From assembly GCA_964392365.1 (NCBI GenBank), contig CAYMPH010000011.1, forward strand, positions 1-64,000: a stretch of 64,000 nt of DNA. The letters are read 5' to 3'. Shown here piece after piece: positions 34,605 through 43,936 of this stretch. This DNA is from CAYMPH01 sp964392365 (GTDB lineage: Bacteria; Spirochaetota; UBA4802; UBA5550). Both the position numbers and the translations under genes were made by a program. Below the pieces are notes generated by a model. That model ran no database searches. It worked only from the letters and a program-made list of their open reading frames with translations, and had not been told where the DNA came from. The stretch's first letter is position 1; each line of letters starts with the position of its first letter.

Positions 34605-36404
34605 TTACCCTATCCGTTTTTTCAAATTTTCATATTCAGTCATGAGTTCTTTAGGGAGTCTGTCTCCATATGATTCAAAATATTCTTTTATACCTGGAAG
34701 TTCGTTTCTCCATTCGTTAATATCAACATGCAATGCCTCATTAACTTCTGATTCAGAAATTTTAAGCCCATTAATATCTATTGAATCTTTCATAGGAAGA
34801 AACCCGATTGGAGATTCATCAGCTTTAATATTGCCGCTAACCCGCTCGATAACCCATTTTAAAACACGGCTGTTCTCGCCGTAACCCGGCCAGAGCCATT
34901 TGCCTTCTTTGGATTTTCTGAACCAGTTTACGTAAAAAATTTTCGGCAGTTTTGAGCTATCGGATTTTTTACCTGTGTTTATCCAATGTTTGAAATAATC
35001 TCCCATATGATATCCGCAAAATGGCAGCATTGCAAATGGATCGCGTCTGAGATTTCCTACAGCACCTTGCTGTGCTGCAGTAGTTTCACTTGCTACAATA
35101 GACCCAAGGAAAACTCCGTGATTCCAGCTGAGAGATTCGTGTATCAGCGGAACTACGCTTGATCTGCGTCCGCCGAATAAAATAGCGGAAATTGGAACGC
35201 CTTTTGGATCCTCCCATGCTGCATCTATTACAGGGCACTGGGATGCAGGAGCCGTGAATCTCGCATTAGGATGAGATGAAGGCTTAGGAGAAGCAGGAGT
35301 CCATTCATTGCCGTTCCAGTCTGTCAGTTTTGCAGGCGGAACATCGGTCATCTGCTCCCACCATACATCGTTATCCGGGGTCAGAGCAACATTTGTGAAA
35401 ATTGAATTTTTATTAAGGGAAAGCATTGCATTAGGATTAGACTGCATGGAAGTACCGGGTGCAACACCGAAAAATCCGGCTTCAGGATTTATCGCATAGA
35501 GTCTGCCGTCTGCGCCGAATTTCATCCACGCAATGTCATCGCCAACGCACTCGACTTTCCAGCCGGGAATTGTAGGTATAAGCATTGCAAGATTAGTTTT
35601 TCCGCAAGCGCTTGGAAATGCTGCAGCTATATATTTTTTTTCTCCGGTTGGAGGAGTTATTCCAAGTATAAGCATATGCTCAGCAAGCCAGCCTTCCTCT
35701 TTTGCCATAACTGAAGCAATCCTAAGAGCAAAACATTTTTTCCCGAGAAGAGCGTTTCCGCCGTAACCGCTTCCAAAAGACCAGATCATTTTTTCTTCAG
35801 GGAAGTGGGAAATATATTTATTATCCGCATTGCAAGGCCATGGAACATCCTTTTCGCCCGGCTGAAGAGGTTTGCCTACAGAGTGAAGGCATTTTACAAA
35901 CTCGCCGTTATCGCCGAGAATGTCCAGAACAGCTTTTCCCATTCTTGTCATGATTCTCATATTAACTGCAACATATCCTGAATCGGAAAGTTCAACGCCT
36001 ATGTGGGAAATGTTTGATCCAAGTGGTCCCATGCTGAAAGGAATAACATACATTGTCCGGCCTTTCATACAGCCTTTGTATAAACCCTTGAGAATGCTTT
36101 TCATTTCATCCGGGGATTTCCAGTTATTGGTCGGGCCTGCATCATCCTTGTTTTTTGAGCAGATGAAGGTTCTGTCTTCAACCCTTGCTACATCACCCGG
36201 ATCTGATTTAGCGTAAAAGCTGTTTGGTTTTTTACTCTCATTAAGTTTGATAAATGTGCCGCCTGCAACAAGTTCTGCAGTTATTTTATCATATTCTTCC
36301 TGCGAGCCGTTGCACCAGTAAATGCTGGCCGGCTCGCACATTGCAGCCATTTCATTCACCCAGTTAATCAGTTTTTTGTTGTTAGTCATGTTTGTATCAG
36401 CCAT
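34605..36404 (-). CDS. pckG: Phosphoenolpyruvate carboxykinase (GTP)
   Basis: A 599-residue enzyme of the GTP-dependent class (about 600), interconverting oxaloacetate plus GTP with PEP, CO2 and GDP. Motifs: the P-loop with reactive cysteine AAFPSACGKTNLAM, FGGRRSSVVPLI, and PGEKDVPWPCN and GSGYGGNALLGKK upstream. All substrate-binding features are present. In anaerobes it can run in the carboxylating direction, which the sequence cannot settle. The Met at 36404 is preceded by GAGG about 11 bases earlier. Followed at once by the DedA gene. Confidence 0.97.
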   Translation of the reverse strand: MADTNMTNNKKLINWVNEMAAMCEPASIYWCNGSQEEYDKITAELVAGGTFIKLNESKKPNSFYAKSDPGDVARVEDRTFICSKNKDDAGPTNNWKSPDEMKSILKGLYKGCMKGRTMYVIPFSMGPLGSNISHIGVELSDSGYVAVNMRIMTRMGKAVLDILGDNGEFVKCLHSVGKPLQPGEKDVPWPCNADNKYISHFPEEKMIWSFGSGYGGNALLGKKCFALRIASVMAKEEGWLAEHMLILGITPPTGEKKYIAAAFPSACGKTNLAMLIPTIPGWKVECVGDDIAWMKFGADGRLYAINPEAGFFGVAPGTSMQSNPNAMLSLNKNSIFTNVALTPDNDVWWEQMTDVPPAKLTDWNGNEWTPASPKPSSHPNARFTAPASQCPVIDAAWEDPKGVPISAILFGGRRSSVVPLIHESLSWNHGVFLGSIVASETTAAQQGAVGNLRRDPFAMLPFCGYHMGDYFKHWINTGKKSDSSKLPKIFYVNWFRKSKEGKWLWPGYGENSRVLKWVIERVSGNIKADESPIGFLPMKDSIDINGLKISESEVNEALHVDINEWRNELPGIKEYFESYGDRLPKELMTEYENLKKRIG

Positions 36405-37022
36405 TTTGTTATTTTCCTCATTTATATGTTTTAATTAAAAATCTTACTAAAATTAAGATGCTAAAGTTTTATAAATTTCACCTCAAGCCTGCTTAATAAT
36501 TTACATCTGTAAATATATTCCTCGAGTGCTCCAGATTTTCTCAGGAGTATATATTTTCTGTTCCTCAATAGATTGATTAAGAGCGGCTGGTGAAAAAAGG
36601 ATCATGTAAAGAACTAACAGCATTTTGATTTTAATCCATCTAATGCAGAAGGATAGAATCTATTCCCTAAATTGTGCCTGTTTTTAATCAAGCAAATAAC
36701 AAAAATATTAAATATTTTTTAGATTTTTTCCTGGTTTTTATATACTTTATAATCAGGAATTCCGGTCAAATTCTATGCTTAAATATTGTTTTTTTATAAA
36801 AAAATTGATGTGAGATGATCAATTTTTTGTTGATTAATTTAAATTAATAAGTTCTATATTATTACACTATATTATTAATTAATGGTATTATATTATAGAT
36901 GCTAAAAAAATTATAAATATTCGCAATTTACAGGGAAATAAACTATTTAATCTCGGGAATTTTTTAAAGCTTTTATCTTGAATTCCCTAAAATTATCCCC
37001 TAAAGTGAATAAGGAGGATTTA
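36405..37022. other. Long AT-rich intergenic region
   Basis: 618 bases between the pckG start and the FecR lipoprotein gene, both of which are transcribed outward. No gene or recognisable RNA is seen. A 16-base perfect palindrome ATTAATTTAAATTAAT lies at 36833-36848. AAGGAGG at 37011-37017 is the ribosome site of the next gene. Control sites for both genes must be here, but none matches a known class. Confidence 0.5.
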
Positions 37023-37991
37023 ATGAAAAAGATATTTTTACTGATAACAGCAGCGGCAGTTGCAGCAGCGGTTATTTCATGTTCTAAAAAAGAAGCCCTT
37101 GATATGTCACAGGGAGTTATTACATTTACTGCCGGTGAAGTTGCTGTAAATGGCGCACCTGCTACAGTGGGAATGCCTATTAAAAAAGCTGACGAGATTA
37201 AAACAGGCGATAAATCTATTGCTGTTCTTCAGTTCGGCCAATTGGCTCTTATCACCATTAAAAGCAATTCAAAACTCAGAGCTGATAATATTGTGACAAA
37301 AAAAGATGCTGAGCAGATTGAACTTTCTCAGTCTGAAGGCTCATCATTCAGCAAGATTGTTAAAAAAGGTACAGATTATAAAATCAATACACCAACAGCT
37401 GTTGCGTCTGTGCGTGGAACTTCCTTTGAGCTTTCAACAACAGGCAGCAAATCAAAAATTATCATGCTTACTGGAAATGTGAAGGTTGCTCCTATTATTG
37501 ACGGAAAAGTTGATATGGATAAGGCTGTTTCAGTTGATGCAGGCCAGACAATTGAATCAACAAAAGAAAAGATGACTGTTCCGGAAAAGATAACTGTTGC
37601 AGAAAAAGAAAAGCTTGAGCAGTTCGATAAGATATCACTTGTTCCGGATGTTGAAACAGTCACCATGAAGAAACCTCAGGCTCAAATTGATTCCAAAGAT
37701 CTGAAAGAAATGGATAAAGCATCAATGATTGTTGTGCCTGAAAATCTTGTAACTGTAATTATTAAAATTGAAGAGAAAGATCAGCTTAATAAAGAAGAAG
37801 TTCAGATGCCGATGACAATTGACGAGCTTTCTAAAAAATACGGACAGCTTTCAATAGTTTCACTTAAAGACGGCAAGCAGTATATCGGCGCATTCAGCCA
37901 GAAAGGCAATCGTATGGAGATCATAACTCTTGGTGGAACAATAACGCTTGATCCTGTTAAGGTTGAAAAGATCAGCAGATTTAAGCAGTAA
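37023..37991 (+). CDS. FecR-domain lipoprotein
   Basis: A 322-residue lipoprotein starting at the ATG at 37023 (AAGGAGG before it). A signal peptide ends at the lipobox AVISC (acylated Cys at about residue 20). The FecR beta-sandwich domain covers about 30-175 and includes the hallmark TPTAVASVRGTSFELST. A Glu/Lys-rich linker follows, and a small C-terminal domain (about 265-322; LSKKYGQLSIVSLKDGKQYIG) may be another SH3-like fold. Classical FecR is an anti-sigma signal transducer, but lipoprotein forms without a cytoplasmic tail are usually surface or periplasmic structural proteins. A terminator follows at 38034-38069. Confidence 0.8.
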   Translation: MKKIFLLITAAAVAAAVISCSKKEALDMSQGVITFTAGEVAVNGAPATVGMPIKKADEIKTGDKSIAVLQFGQLALITIKSNSKLRADNIVTKKDAEQIELSQSEGSSFSKIVKKGTDYKINTPTAVASVRGTSFELSTTGSKSKIIMLTGNVKVAPIIDGKVDMDKAVSVDAGQTIESTKEKMTVPEKITVAEKEKLEQFDKISLVPDVETVTMKKPQAQIDSKDLKEMDKASMIVVPENLVTVIIKIEEKDQLNKEEVQMPMTIDELSKKYGQLSIVSLKDGKQYIGAFSQKGNRMEIITLGGTITLDPVKVEKISRFKQ

Positions 37992-38033
37992 AAATTAAAA
38001 ACGCATAAAATTATATATTGACACATAAGTAAA

Positions 38034-38069
38034 AAAAGCACAGAGATATTATTATATTTCTGTGCTTTT
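38034..38069 (+). terminator. Intrinsic terminator after the FecR gene
   Basis: AAAAGCACAGAGATAT (38034-38049) pairs with ATATTTCTGTGCTTTT (38054-38069), 16 pairs with one G-U, loop TATT, then a T-rich tract. The flanking A and T runs make it potentially bidirectional. Confidence 0.75.
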
Positions 38070-38104
38070 GAATTTGTTTTTCATTTGAAAATAAAGGAAA
38101 AATT

Positions 38105-39265
38105 ATGGTGTCAACAACTGTGAAAAAAGTAATTTTATCCGGATTGATAATTCTTTCTGCTTCTTTATTATTATCCGCAGCTGAGAAAAAAGATACCCTC
38201 GCAAATGTTGCTGTTTTAAACTACATTAATAATACCGGCAGTAGAAACTATGAGTGGCTCGAGAGAAGCCTCGGAGATGCTGTATTTGAATCAATGAAAG
38301 CTGTTTTTGATTTTAACAGAATCAAGCCTTCTGATGCTGAAAATATTGCTAAAAGCAGATTAAAACCGGGCAAAAAAGCCTCTTCCGGTGATGTAAATTA
38401 TATTGCTGATAAAACCAAAGCAGACATTGTTGTTTTCGGCGAGTATGATTATGATAAAACAAATAACACGATTTTAATTACAACAAAAATCTATCATGCT
38501 TCACGAAATGATATTACAAGTGAAATTAAAACGGATTCAAAAGCTGATAATACTCTTTTTCAGGTTGTTGATAAGGTTGCAGGAGAAATTGTAACACATA
38601 TATCCGTTGTTGCAAAAGAAGATATTGCGAGAATGCTTGAGAATGCAACCAAGGAAGAGAGAACTAAAAAACTGGCTCAGGCTGCTTATAAAGGAAAAAT
38701 AACTCTGCAGAGTGCAGAATCTTTAAAAACATTTTCTTCAGTTTATTTTACTATAACTCCAATAGTTTCAATTCCGCTTGGGGTTTTAGCTGAGGGTTTT
38801 ATCACTGGTGTAGGCGCTGGTGTAACAATGACAAATTCGTTTTCTTCATTTCTGCAGTTCGGCGGTTCAATCAACTGGATTGATCAGATACCTAGCGGAA
38901 CAAGCACATTCAGTCAGTTCGGTATGATGATGTTTAACTTTCAGGGCTTTATAGGACTGAACTGGAATATAAAAAATACAGTTTTCCTGCAGCCGTATTT
39001 TCAGGCAGGTGTCGGACTTGAGGCAGCTGCAAAAATGGAGCTGACACCCACAGGAGGCAACCCTCCATATAAAAGAACAGATGTTGTAAATACCTATCTT
39101 GATGTGCTTGTTACACTGGGTTTTAGAATGCCTATCCGGGCAGGCAGGGATGTTTTTGTAACGCCTTTTGTTGAATTCACATACATACCGAATGTAAACC
39201 AGAATGCTGTTGCAAGCAGGGTTTTCATGGGACTCATTAATTTTGGTGTTGGAGTGAGTTTGTAA
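38105..39265 (+). CDS. TolB/CsgG-like domain fused to an outer-membrane-type beta domain
   Basis: A 386-residue exported protein. A signal peptide (1-26) is followed by a TolB_N/CsgG-like domain (about 30-165; NVAVLNYINNTGSRNYEWLERSL-type start and DKTKADIVVFGEYDYD). A helical link (about 180-205) leads to a C-terminal domain of alternating beta strands (about 215-386) ending in GVGVSL. It looks like a periplasmic domain plus a small barrel. AAGGA precedes the ATG. The three lipoproteins follow almost without gaps (first start 2 bases after the stop), so they are likely one operon. Confidence 0.65.
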   Translation: MVSTTVKKVILSGLIILSASLLLSAAEKKDTLANVAVLNYINNTGSRNYEWLERSLGDAVFESMKAVFDFNRIKPSDAENIAKSRLKPGKKASSGDVNYIADKTKADIVVFGEYDYDKTNNTILITTKIYHASRNDITSEIKTDSKADNTLFQVVDKVAGEIVTHISVVAKEDIARMLENATKEERTKKLAQAAYKGKITLQSAESLKTFSSVYFTITPIVSIPLGVLAEGFITGVGAGVTMTNSFSSFLQFGGSINWIDQIPSGTSTFSQFGMMMFNFQGFIGLNWNIKNTVFLQPYFQAGVGLEAAAKMELTPTGGNPPYKRTDVVNTYLDVLVTLGFRMPIRAGRDVFVTPFVEFTYIPNVNQNAVASRVFMGLINFGVGVSL

Positions 39266-39266
39266 A

Positions 39267-39884
39267 ATGAAGAAAATTATTTTTAGTTTAATTTTGTTCT
39301 TTGTTGTAGGATTTTTGTCCTGCTCCATGTGGGACGATGTGGATAAGAATGCTGCGTTTGAAATTCCTGTTGCTGAGAACATTAATGTGACAACGGTATT
39401 AAATTCAGCTCAATGGGTAGACATTCCATTATTTCTAAAAAATGATAAAAGCAAAAATTCCGCTAGTCAATATGCAATTAATTTTGTTAAGATTGCAACA
39501 AACAAAGATAAAACAAAATTATTATTTTATGTTGAGATGAATGGATCAGCAAATATTTGGCCTCCATACTATATAATTAATTTATCGAATGATTATACAT
39601 GCTCAGGATATGTTATTGAGACTACTATAGGTTCAGCTTCCCCTGAATTTTATGGCAAATTGTGTTCCACTGTAGCAGTGTCTTCAACAATTGGATTGAC
39701 AACTACTTTAACTGCAGGTTCATCTAGTGCTTATGAAGTATCAATTGATATGCCAACAGCAGGCTTTTCTTTAAATAGTTTTTTTTTAGTATCGGTTTAT
39801 GCATCTAGTGCGGCAATTCCGGCATCAACCCCTGCAAGTTTTACCGGCAGTTCAACAACTGCCCGCTGGGCTAAACTCAAGTAA
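39267..39884 (+). CDS. SCSMWDDVDK-family lipoprotein, copy 1
   Basis: A 205-residue lipoprotein; lipobox GFLSC with the acylated Cys at residue 19, followed by SMWDDVDKNAAFEIPV. The mature part appears beta-rich, with SQYAINFVKIATNKDKTKLLFYV and a C-terminal TARWAKLK. This is the first of three tandem paralogues that share the whole signal and lipobox block. It is longer and more diverged in the middle (Ser/Thr-rich) than copies 2 and 3. No known family is recognised. Confidence 0.7.
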   Translation: MKKIIFSLILFFVVGFLSCSMWDDVDKNAAFEIPVAENINVTTVLNSAQWVDIPLFLKNDKSKNSASQYAINFVKIATNKDKTKLLFYVEMNGSANIWPPYYIINLSNDYTCSGYVIETTIGSASPEFYGKLCSTVAVSSTIGLTTTLTAGSSSAYEVSIDMPTAGFSLNSFFLVSVYASSAAIPASTPASFTGSSTTARWAKLK

Positions 39885-39888
39885 ATAT

Positions 39889-40506
39889 ATGTTAAAAAAA
39901 ATAATTATATTATCAGCCTTGTTTTTTATAATAGGAATTTCATCGTGTTCCATGTGGGATGATGTGGATAAGAATTCCCCATTAATTATTCCTGTAGCTA
40001 ATATTAATATTATAAGTGGTGGAGTACCAAATCCTTCTCAGTGGAATGATGTTCCTGTATTATTTGATATTTTTACTGGAACTGCTATTATGATAAGTCA
40101 GGATTTAACCGAAATAAAAATTGCTACAAATTTAACTCATGACATTTTATATTTTAAAATAAAATCAAGTTCTAATATTGATATGACTACAGGCGCTACT
40201 GACTTTGTTATATTATTTGCTTCAGATTATAATTGCTCTGGAAAAAAAATAATATTATCCTGGAATATGTATAGCATTTTTAACTTATGCGATGTTAATG
40301 CTGTTCCAGGAACAAATTATGTACAACCAGTATTATATGCTTCAGGAACAGGGCCAAATATTTTTGTAGAATTTTTTATTAATTTAAAAGCTACGGGATT
40401 AAATCTTCCAAAAAATTTTATGGTAAGTGTATATTCTACAGGGACAGCTTTTCCTCTATCACCAAATAAATCATCACGTTTTAGATGGGTTAAATTTTCT
40501 GATTAA
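39889..40506 (+). CDS. SCSMWDDVDK-family lipoprotein, copy 2
   Basis: A 205-residue lipoprotein; the ATG at 39889 is used because it begins the signal peptide (an in-frame upstream start would put 30 hydrophilic residues before it). Lipobox GISSC, then SMWDDVDKNSPLIIPV. Copy 3 matches it along most of its length: PSQWNDVPVLF, IATN, DYNCSGKKI, and the ending FRWVKFSD. Spacing to copy 1 is only four bases. Confidence 0.72.
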   Translation: MLKKIIILSALFFIIGISSCSMWDDVDKNSPLIIPVANINIISGGVPNPSQWNDVPVLFDIFTGTAIMISQDLTEIKIATNLTHDILYFKIKSSSNIDMTTGATDFVILFASDYNCSGKKIILSWNMYSIFNLCDVNAVPGTNYVQPVLYASGTGPNIFVEFFINLKATGLNLPKNFMVSVYSTGTAFPLSPNKSSRFRWVKFSD

Positions 40507-40526
40507 ATTTGGTTATAAATAAAGCA

Positions 40527-41141
40527 ATGTTGAAAAAAATAATTATTATATCAGTTTTGATATTTGTTGTCGGAATTTCATCCTGTTCCATGTGGGATGA
40601 TGTGGATAAGCACGCTGCGTTTATAATTCCTGTATCAAATATTAATGTTGGATTTAATACACCGCCTGATCCAACACAATGGAATGATATTCCGGTTTTG
40701 TTTAACACTTTTGATGGAAGTGGTATTGCTGATAAAGATCTGACAAATATAAATATAGCAACAAATTCAGCATACGACAGGCTTTACATAAATATTTCAG
40801 CAAGCTCTTTAATTGATCTTGCTGGAAATTTAACGAGCTATGTGATTTTATTTTCAAAAGATTATAATTGTAATGGGAAAAAAATATTAATTATATCTAA
40901 TAATTATGGAGTATATAATATTTGTGACACAATTTCAATTGCTCCAACTGATAACTTTTCTTCAATTTTTTACACAACGCTCAGGGTAAATGCTCCTATT
41001 CTGGAAATATCACTTGATGTAAATTCAATTGGGTTAAATTTGTCAAACGGGTTTCTGCTGAGCATTTATTCTTCTGGAAATATTTTTCCATATCCGCCAA
41101 GTAAATCAACATATGCAAGATGGGTAAAATTTCATAATTAA
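40527..41141 (+). CDS. SCSMWDDVDK-family lipoprotein, copy 3
   Basis: A 204-residue lipoprotein beginning at the ATG at 40527. The signal block is almost identical to copy 2 (GISSCSMWDDVDK), followed by HAAFIIPV, PTQWNDIPVLF, DYNCNGKKI and ARWVKFHN. It shows two internal cysteines, C in DYNC and C in NICD, which copy 2 also has and which could form a disulfide. The mature parts of copies 2 and 3 are clearly more alike than either is to copy 1. Confidence 0.72.
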   Translation: MLKKIIIISVLIFVVGISSCSMWDDVDKHAAFIIPVSNINVGFNTPPDPTQWNDIPVLFNTFDGSGIADKDLTNINIATNSAYDRLYINISASSLIDLAGNLTSYVILFSKDYNCNGKKILIISNNYGVYNICDTISIAPTDNFSSIFYTTLRVNAPILEISLDVNSIGLNLSNGFLLSIYSSGNIFPYPPSKSTYARWVKFHN

Positions 41142-41246
41142 AGTATAATCAGAATTTATTTGGCACTGCATTTATATAAATCAAATGTCTTTTATTAATA
41201 CTAAATTAAAATTGACACCCCGAACACTCAAATCGAAATTAAAATC

Positions 41247-42257
41247 ATGAATGAAATCACTTACGAAGAATCCCTTTCTCTGGAAAATCCTGTATATCTT
41301 GATGTGCGCTCGCCTGGAGAATATTCAGAAGATCATATTCCCGGTGCAGTGAATATTCCGATATTTGATGATGGAGAGCGCAGTGAAGTTGGAACTTTAT
41401 ATAAACAGACAGGCAGAGATAAAGCAATTGTCAGAGGATCAGAAATTGCAGGCGGGAAACTTGGAGAACTTGTATTAAAAATTTCTTCATACAAAGACCG
41501 GGAACTGATTTTTACTTGTGCACGCGGCGGTATGAGATCGGCTGCACTTGCTTCGCTTGCTGAATCTCTTGGCTTAAAAGTATATAAGCTGAATTCCGGT
41601 TATAAAGGATACAGGCATTATATAAATGAAAAGTTTTCAACTGATCCGGTAATTCCGCCTTTTTATGTAATACAGGGATTAACAGGAACAGGTAAAACTG
41701 AAATAATAAATCATATAGAAAACTCAATTGACCTTGAAGGAATGGCAGGCCACAGAAGTTCCATCTTCGGCGGTATCGGGCTTGAGCAGAACTCGCAGAA
41801 AAAATTTGAAACTCTGCTGCTTACAAAAATTTTTGAACTTAACAGCAGGGATTATATAGCTATTGAAGGTGAATCAAGAAAAATCGGGAATCTCATTATT
41901 CCTGATACGATTCTAAACAGGATGAGAACATCACCTGCTGTTTTAATAGAAGCTGATATTGAAAGAAGAGCTGAAATTATTCTGAACGAGTATACGAAAA
42001 TAATTGATAAAGATAAAATTATTGATATAGTAAAAAGCCTTAAAGTGAAATTGGGGCAGAAAACCATTGATGAACTGGAATCTCTTATAAGAACAAATGA
42101 ATATATTCCATTTATAAAAATACTTCTTGAGAAATATTATGATCCGCTATATGAACATTCATTGGCCAAATACAACTATATTGCCAAAGTAAAAAATTCA
42201 GATTCAAAAGCTGCAGCTGAAGAAGTTATCAGTTGTATTGGAAAATATAAGGTATAG
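41247..42257 (+). CDS. mnmH: tRNA 2-selenouridine/2-geranylthiouridine synthase
   Basis: A 336-residue enzyme with an N-terminal rhodanese domain (about 1-115) whose active-site loop is FTCARGGMRS (C91) and a C-terminal P-loop domain (about 130-336) with GLTGTGKT. MnmH (SelU) replaces sulfur by selenium in 2-thiouridine of the tRNA wobble position using selenophosphate, via geranylation. All catalytic elements are present; the length is slightly less than the E. coli protein. No strong ribosome site is seen. selD is not in the window, so selenium supply cannot be judged here. It is convergent with plsC. Confidence 0.93.
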   Translation: MNEITYEESLSLENPVYLDVRSPGEYSEDHIPGAVNIPIFDDGERSEVGTLYKQTGRDKAIVRGSEIAGGKLGELVLKISSYKDRELIFTCARGGMRSAALASLAESLGLKVYKLNSGYKGYRHYINEKFSTDPVIPPFYVIQGLTGTGKTEIINHIENSIDLEGMAGHRSSIFGGIGLEQNSQKKFETLLLTKIFELNSRDYIAIEGESRKIGNLIIPDTILNRMRTSPAVLIEADIERRAEIILNEYTKIIDKDKIIDIVKSLKVKLGQKTIDELESLIRTNEYIPFIKILLEKYYDPLYEHSLAKYNYIAKVKNSDSKAAAEEVISCIGKYKV

Positions 42258-42285
42258 GCATCGGAGATCAGGATATAAAAAACTT

Positions 42286-43047
42286 TTAAATATCCGGTGT
42301 TTCATATTGATCAATACCTGATTTTATAGCGGCTCTTGATCTGTCCATCAGTTCCTGCATGTTTTCTTCTGTGTAATTTTTAATATCAATTGGTTTATGA
42401 AAAATCAGTTTTGCTTTTCCGGGAAGAAGTTTTAGAGTCTGATTCGGGAGAATTTTTGATGTATTAATTAATGTTACTGGCAGAATAGGAAGTTGAAATT
42501 CCACAGCCAGCCGGAAAGCACCTTTTTTGAATTCACGCATTTCATTTGTATTCGACCTTCTTCCTTCCGGAAAAAAAAGTACGGATGTTCCATTGACTAA
42601 TTTGTCTTTTGCAGCATTGATAGAAGCAATGGCTTTCTCACTGTTGGAACGGTCAATGAAAATGTGCCCGATTTTTTCACATCCGATACCAAGGCCTGGA
42701 ATTTTACGAAGTTCCTGTTTCATTACCCATTTGAAATCTATTCCAATCCATCCATATAAAACGATAATATCAAACTGGGTTCTATGGTTTGATATGATTA
42801 CATATGATTGCTTTGGATCAAAATTCTCTCTGCCTTGCACTGTTACAAACATTGGTGCCAGATATCCTATACAGCGGGCCCATATCACCCCGAAAATACT
42901 TCCTAAACGCTGGCTTATAAAACTTGCTGTAAGAGCTGAAAGAGCTCCAAAAAACAATGTTAGAACTGCAAGTAAAGGAAGATATATAATATATACATAT
43001 GGCATATATAATATTCTCAGTAATTTATCATATTTTTTATTTATCAT
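42286..43047 (-). CDS. plsC: 1-acyl-sn-glycerol-3-phosphate acyltransferase (PlsC family)
   Basis: A 253-residue membrane-bound acyltransferase. N-terminal hydrophobic helices (about 12-65) precede the PlsC domain with the catalytic HX4D (NHRTQFD, near residue 89) and the substrate-binding FFPEGRRSNT (block III). It makes phosphatidic acid from lysophosphatidate and acyl-CoA or acyl-ACP. The Met at 43047 is the first in frame. It is divergent from the LpoB-like gene with about 250 AT-rich bases in between. Confidence 0.92.
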   Translation of the reverse strand: MINKKYDKLLRILYMPYVYIIYLPLLAVLTLFFGALSALTASFISQRLGSIFGVIWARCIGYLAPMFVTVQGRENFDPKQSYVIISNHRTQFDIIVLYGWIGIDFKWVMKQELRKIPGLGIGCEKIGHIFIDRSNSEKAIASINAAKDKLVNGTSVLFFPEGRRSNTNEMREFKKGAFRLAVEFQLPILPVTLINTSKILPNQTLKLLPGKAKLIFHKPIDIKNYTEENMQELMDRSRAAIKSGIDQYETPDI

Positions 43048-43234
43048 TATTAATAACCTCTGTGGGCTGATTTTTTAATTGAATTATATTTACGAAGATC
43101 AATTTTTTTTAACTTGCTGATAATTTCCACTATTATTTCAATTATGTTTATTTTTTTACATTTTTATATATATATTTATAAAATGGAAACTTTTTTTCAA
43201 TTAATATTTGTTAAAAATCTTTAAATAAATAGTA

Positions 43235-43264
43235 TTGACATAATAAAGTGCTTTGAGATTATAT
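43235..43264 (+). promoter_or_regulatory. Predicted promoter of the LpoB-like operon
   Basis: TTGACA (43235-43240), then 17 or 18 bases, then ATTATA/TTATAT (43258-43264). It lies about 37 bases before the lipoprotein start. Confidence 0.55.
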
Positions 43265-43300
43265 TTATGGAATAATTTAAAAATAAAAGGAGATGATTAT

Positions 43301-43867
43301 ATGAAAAAAATATTCTTATTGTCCGCTGTTATACTTTTTACTATCAGCTGTGGAGGAACCCAATACAAAGATGCCAGTGAAGATACAGGTTCAAGGGAAT
43401 GGGGTCCAAGAGAAATTAAAACTACAGTAAACAAGATGGTAGGATCTCTATACAATAATCTTAAAGATGAGTATAAAAAATCTGTATTTATTCAGGTTAA
43501 AAAAATCAGAAATAAAACTGCAGAACATATTGATACTCAGATGCTTGCAAATGAGCTTGTAAACAATCTCATCAAGAAAAGAATCCGTTTTATTGATGAT
43601 ACATATAATAAGGAAGCTCTTACTGAAATGGAAAAAGGCATGACAGGCATGATCGATCCTGATAGCGCTATTCCAACGGGCGAACTTAAATCTCCAAATC
43701 TTTATCTTTTCGGCGAAATTAATGAAAACGTAAGAACTGTTGGCGGGAAAACCCTCCAGTATCTTGTTGTAACTTTAAAAGTAACAAGCCTCAGCACTGG
43801 AGAGCTTGTATGGCAGGAACAGCAGGAATTCCTGAAATCTACTAAAACGAATAAGATTTCTTTTTAA
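43301..43867 (+). CDS. LpoB-like lipoprotein (penicillin-binding protein activator)
   Basis: A 188-residue lipoprotein from the ATG at 43301 (AGGAG just before); an upstream frame start at 43253 lies within the promoter and is rejected. Lipobox FTISC (Cys about 16). The mature domain has the LpoB/PenB pattern: SREWGPREIKTTVNKMVGSL, VKKIRNKTAEHIDTQML and LFGEINENVRT. LpoB is an outer-membrane lipoprotein that activates PBP1B in peptidoglycan synthesis. A COG3014-like lipoprotein follows, a pairing known from other Gram-negatives. The specific partner PBP is not in the window. Confidence 0.85.
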   Translation: MKKIFLLSAVILFTISCGGTQYKDASEDTGSREWGPREIKTTVNKMVGSLYNNLKDEYKKSVFIQVKKIRNKTAEHIDTQMLANELVNNLIKKRIRFIDDTYNKEALTEMEKGMTGMIDPDSAIPTGELKSPNLYLFGEINENVRTVGGKTLQYLVVTLKVTSLSTGELVWQEQQEFLKSTKTNKISF

Positions 43868-43886
43868 TTATTTAATTTTTTAATCA

Positions 43887-43913
43887 GGGGGCATTTTTAA
43901 TGTCCCTTTTTTT
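43887..43913 (+). terminator. Weak terminator/attenuator between the LpoB-like and COG3014-like genes
   Basis: GGGGCAT pairs with ATGTCCC (one G-U) around TTTTA, followed by seven T. It may reduce but not stop read-through to the next gene. Confidence 0.5.
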
Positions 43914-43936
43914 AATCTCAAATAGGGGGTTTATCC

